A DNA stretch of 6,870 nt from an uncultured Bacteroidales bacterium (GTDB lineage: Bacteria > Bacteroidota > Bacteroidia > Bacteroidales > ML635J-15), in the NCBI GenBank assembly GCA_905233405.1, contig CAJOEG010000081.1, forward strand, positions 655 to 7,524, given 5' to 3'. The translations under genes and the position numbers were made by a program. Shown piece by piece: positions 5,733-6,870 of this stretch; the stretch's first letter is position 1; every line of letters begins with the position of its first letter. Below the pieces are notes generated by a model, which had not been told where the DNA came from, searched no databases, and saw only the letters and a program-made list of their open reading frames with translations.

Positions 5733-5855
5733 GGCTAAAGCCAGTTGAATGCCTGCGGCGTTTAAGGGTTCAAGGGTTCAACAGTTCAAGGTTCAACGAT
5801 TTGAAGATTTGAAGATTTGGAGGTCGAAGGCTCGAAGGGTCGAAGTACGCCGTTT
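5733..5855 (+). repeat. Intergenic repeat block D with composite module, copy 3 (5751-5855)
   Basis: A core variant GGCTAAAGCCAGTT (5733-5746) is followed by GCCTGCGGCGTTT (5751-5763), GTTCAA-type units, the 28 bp shared with the other modules (5785-5812), GGTCGAAGGCTCGAAGGGTCGAAG, and a closing half-core TACGCCGTTT (5846-5855). The module spans about 105 bp. It lies between the stop of the SBF gene (5863) and the promoter of the two-gene unit. Confidence 0.85.
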
Positions 5856-5862
5856 AAAGGAC

Positions 5863-6756
5863 TTAGGATTTCTTACCGTACTTCCACATCTGCCAGCTGT
5901 TGAAAAGGTTCTGCCAGATAGAATATAGGGCGGGAAAGACTGAGGCTAGCGGATTGAGATAGGTGTTTGCCATCCAAATACCCATGGCGGTGTTCTTTTG
6001 TCCGAGCAATTGTCCTCCAGCCATCTTGTCGCCATATTTCTTGCCAAGCCATTTGCCTACACCGAATTGGATTACGCAGAATATTAGCGAGGCGATACCC
6101 AACGCTATTATGCTTACGAGGTTTTCCTTGCCATACAGGAACATAAAATCGATTGTCTGACCAAGCGTAAAGAGCAACGCCAACGCCCACAGGTAAAACG
6201 ATATGCCCTTTATTTTGCAAAGAAAATTGTTAACCTTCGGAAACCAGTGCTGCATACATAGAGCAAGAATGAACGGTAATGCAATTATTGGACTTACTCG
6301 TTTCAATATCAGCAAGAACGAATCGATGAATGGCATTTCCTGCTGTTGTCCGATGAACGAAAAGTATATCGGAGCCACTACTGCCACCATAAGATTTCCG
6401 AGAATTGTGTAAGTGGTCACTGTTTCGCGGTTGGCTCCAAGCATACACGATATTACAACCACCGAGGCTGCCACAGGACAAAGTACTCCCGCCAGTATTC
6501 CTTCGGCAATGGCGTCACCGCCACCAAACAGCATCACTAGCCAGTAACTTCCCATACTCACAACAATCTGGAAAAGCATCAGCCAAACGTCGAGCATTGT
6601 TATTTTTAGTTTCCTTACGTCTACCGCAGCAAAATTTAGCAGAAGCATTGCGAATATCAGTATTGGCACGTATGGCGTGAACATTGCGCAGTACTTGTGC
6701 AGCAACAGTCCGAGAACTATTGCTATGGGAAGTACGAAACTGCGAAATCTGTCCAT
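5863..6756 (-). CDS. Bile acid:sodium symporter-like (SBF/BASS superfamily) membrane transporter
   Basis: The 297-residue product starts MDRFRSFVLPIAIVLGLLL and contains about nine or ten hydrophobic segments, close to the usual length and topology of SBF proteins. Family-like features include GILAGVLCPVAASVVVIS (about 86-103), comparable to the CP-containing crossover region; ILGNLMVAVVAPIYF (about 118-132); and GGQLLGQKNTAMGIWMANTY (about 247-266), corresponding to the second crossover region with its conserved glycine and asparagine. It ends in YSIWQNLFNSWQMW. Such proteins carry organic anions across the inner membrane, often with sodium; the substrate here is unknown and bile acid itself should not be assumed. 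I chose ATG at 6756. A longer frame from 6840 would add 28 polar residues and run through the promoter of the divergent gene. A near-consensus TAATTTCG (6788-6781 on the minus strand) may be its promoter. Confidence 0.8.
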   Translation of the reverse strand: MDRFRSFVLPIAIVLGLLLHKYCAMFTPYVPILIFAMLLLNFAAVDVRKLKITMLDVWLMLFQIVVSMGSYWLVMLFGGGDAIAEGILAGVLCPVAASVVVISCMLGANRETVTTYTILGNLMVAVVAPIYFSFIGQQQEMPFIDSFLLILKRVSPIIALPFILALCMQHWFPKVNNFLCKIKGISFYLWALALLFTLGQTIDFMFLYGKENLVSIIALGIASLIFCVIQFGVGKWLGKKYGDKMAGGQLLGQKNTAMGIWMANTYLNPLASVFPALYSIWQNLFNSWQMWKYGKKS

Positions 6757-6823
6757 CTTGTAGTCTATTGTTTTCGGGCGCGAAATTAATAATAATGTGT
6801 TCACGGAGGATTTAGTTTTTTCG

Positions 6824-6831
6824 TACCTTTG
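6824..6831 (+). promoter_or_regulatory. -7 promoter element of the right-edge gene
   Basis: TACCTTTG matches TAnnTTTG exactly and ends 16 nt before ATG at 6848. No TTG is visible at -33. Spacing to the start is nearly the same as for the kinase and the two-gene GNAT unit. Confidence 0.6.
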
Positions 6832-6847
6832 TCGAAACATTTTTACA

Positions 6848-6870
6848 ATGAAACATATACTTACGTTAGT
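6848..6870 (+). CDS. Start of a divergent gene, cut by the right edge
   Basis: ATG at 6848-6850 opens a frame reading MKHILTL up to the edge, with no stop. A Lys followed by hydrophobic residues would fit a signal peptide or membrane anchor, but seven residues cannot show a function. The support is the exact TACCTTTG element 16 nt upstream and the divergent position to the SBF gene. Confidence 0.5.

Noticed and set aside
6757..6840. Longer N-terminus of the SBF transporter starting at 6840
   Set aside because: The extra 28 residues are polar, are not expected before the first membrane segment, and would run across the promoter of the divergent gene.

Overview
The window looks like a chromosomal segment of a Bacteroidota bacterium, probably Bacteroidales. 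The evidence is a type IX secretion (T9SS) C-terminal sorting domain on a secreted protein, several exact matches to the Bacteroidota -7 promoter element TAnnTTTG placed before start codons, A/T-rich start regions without clear Shine-Dalgarno sites, and gene types common in that phylum. There are no tRNA, rRNA, CRISPR or transposase genes.

Layout from left to right. (1) 1-374, minus strand: the N-terminal 124 codons of a PfkB/ribokinase-type sugar kinase that runs off the left edge. (2) 442-856: a gene-free stretch filled with short hairpin-forming repeats and one larger imperfect palindrome. (3) 857-2377, plus: a 506-residue multi-spanning membrane protein of the DUF4173/DUF4153 type. (4) 2378-2534: two repeats and a large two-armed hairpin between convergent genes. 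(5) 2535-4469, minus: a secreted GLUG-repeat protein with a T9SS sorting domain, whose last strands are interrupted in frame by repeat-like DNA. (6) 4607-4919: a second dense repeat block. (7) 4951-5655, minus: a compact two-gene unit of a 50-residue protein and a GNAT acetyltransferase, read as a toxin-antitoxin module. (8) 5733-5855: a third repeat block. (9) 5863-6756, minus: a bile acid:sodium symporter-like (SBF) membrane transporter. (10) 6848-6870, plus: the first codons of a divergent gene with its own promoter.

The genes do not form one pathway. Apart from the two-gene unit, each looks like a separate transcription unit. What ties the window together is a family of intergenic repeats built around the core (GGC or GCC)-loop-(GCC or GGC)-GTTT. 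About 20 copies occur, all pointing the same way whatever the gene orientation, and their arms change together so that pairing is kept. Three copies of a larger module of about 100 bp combine these cores with GTTCAA tandem repeats and a 28-bp stretch identical in all three.

The two most useful discoveries are the repeat family, including its apparent relation to DNA inside a protein-coding sorting domain, and the toxin-antitoxin-like pair whose partner is only 50 residues. Functions rest on motif recognition by eye; no database search was run.
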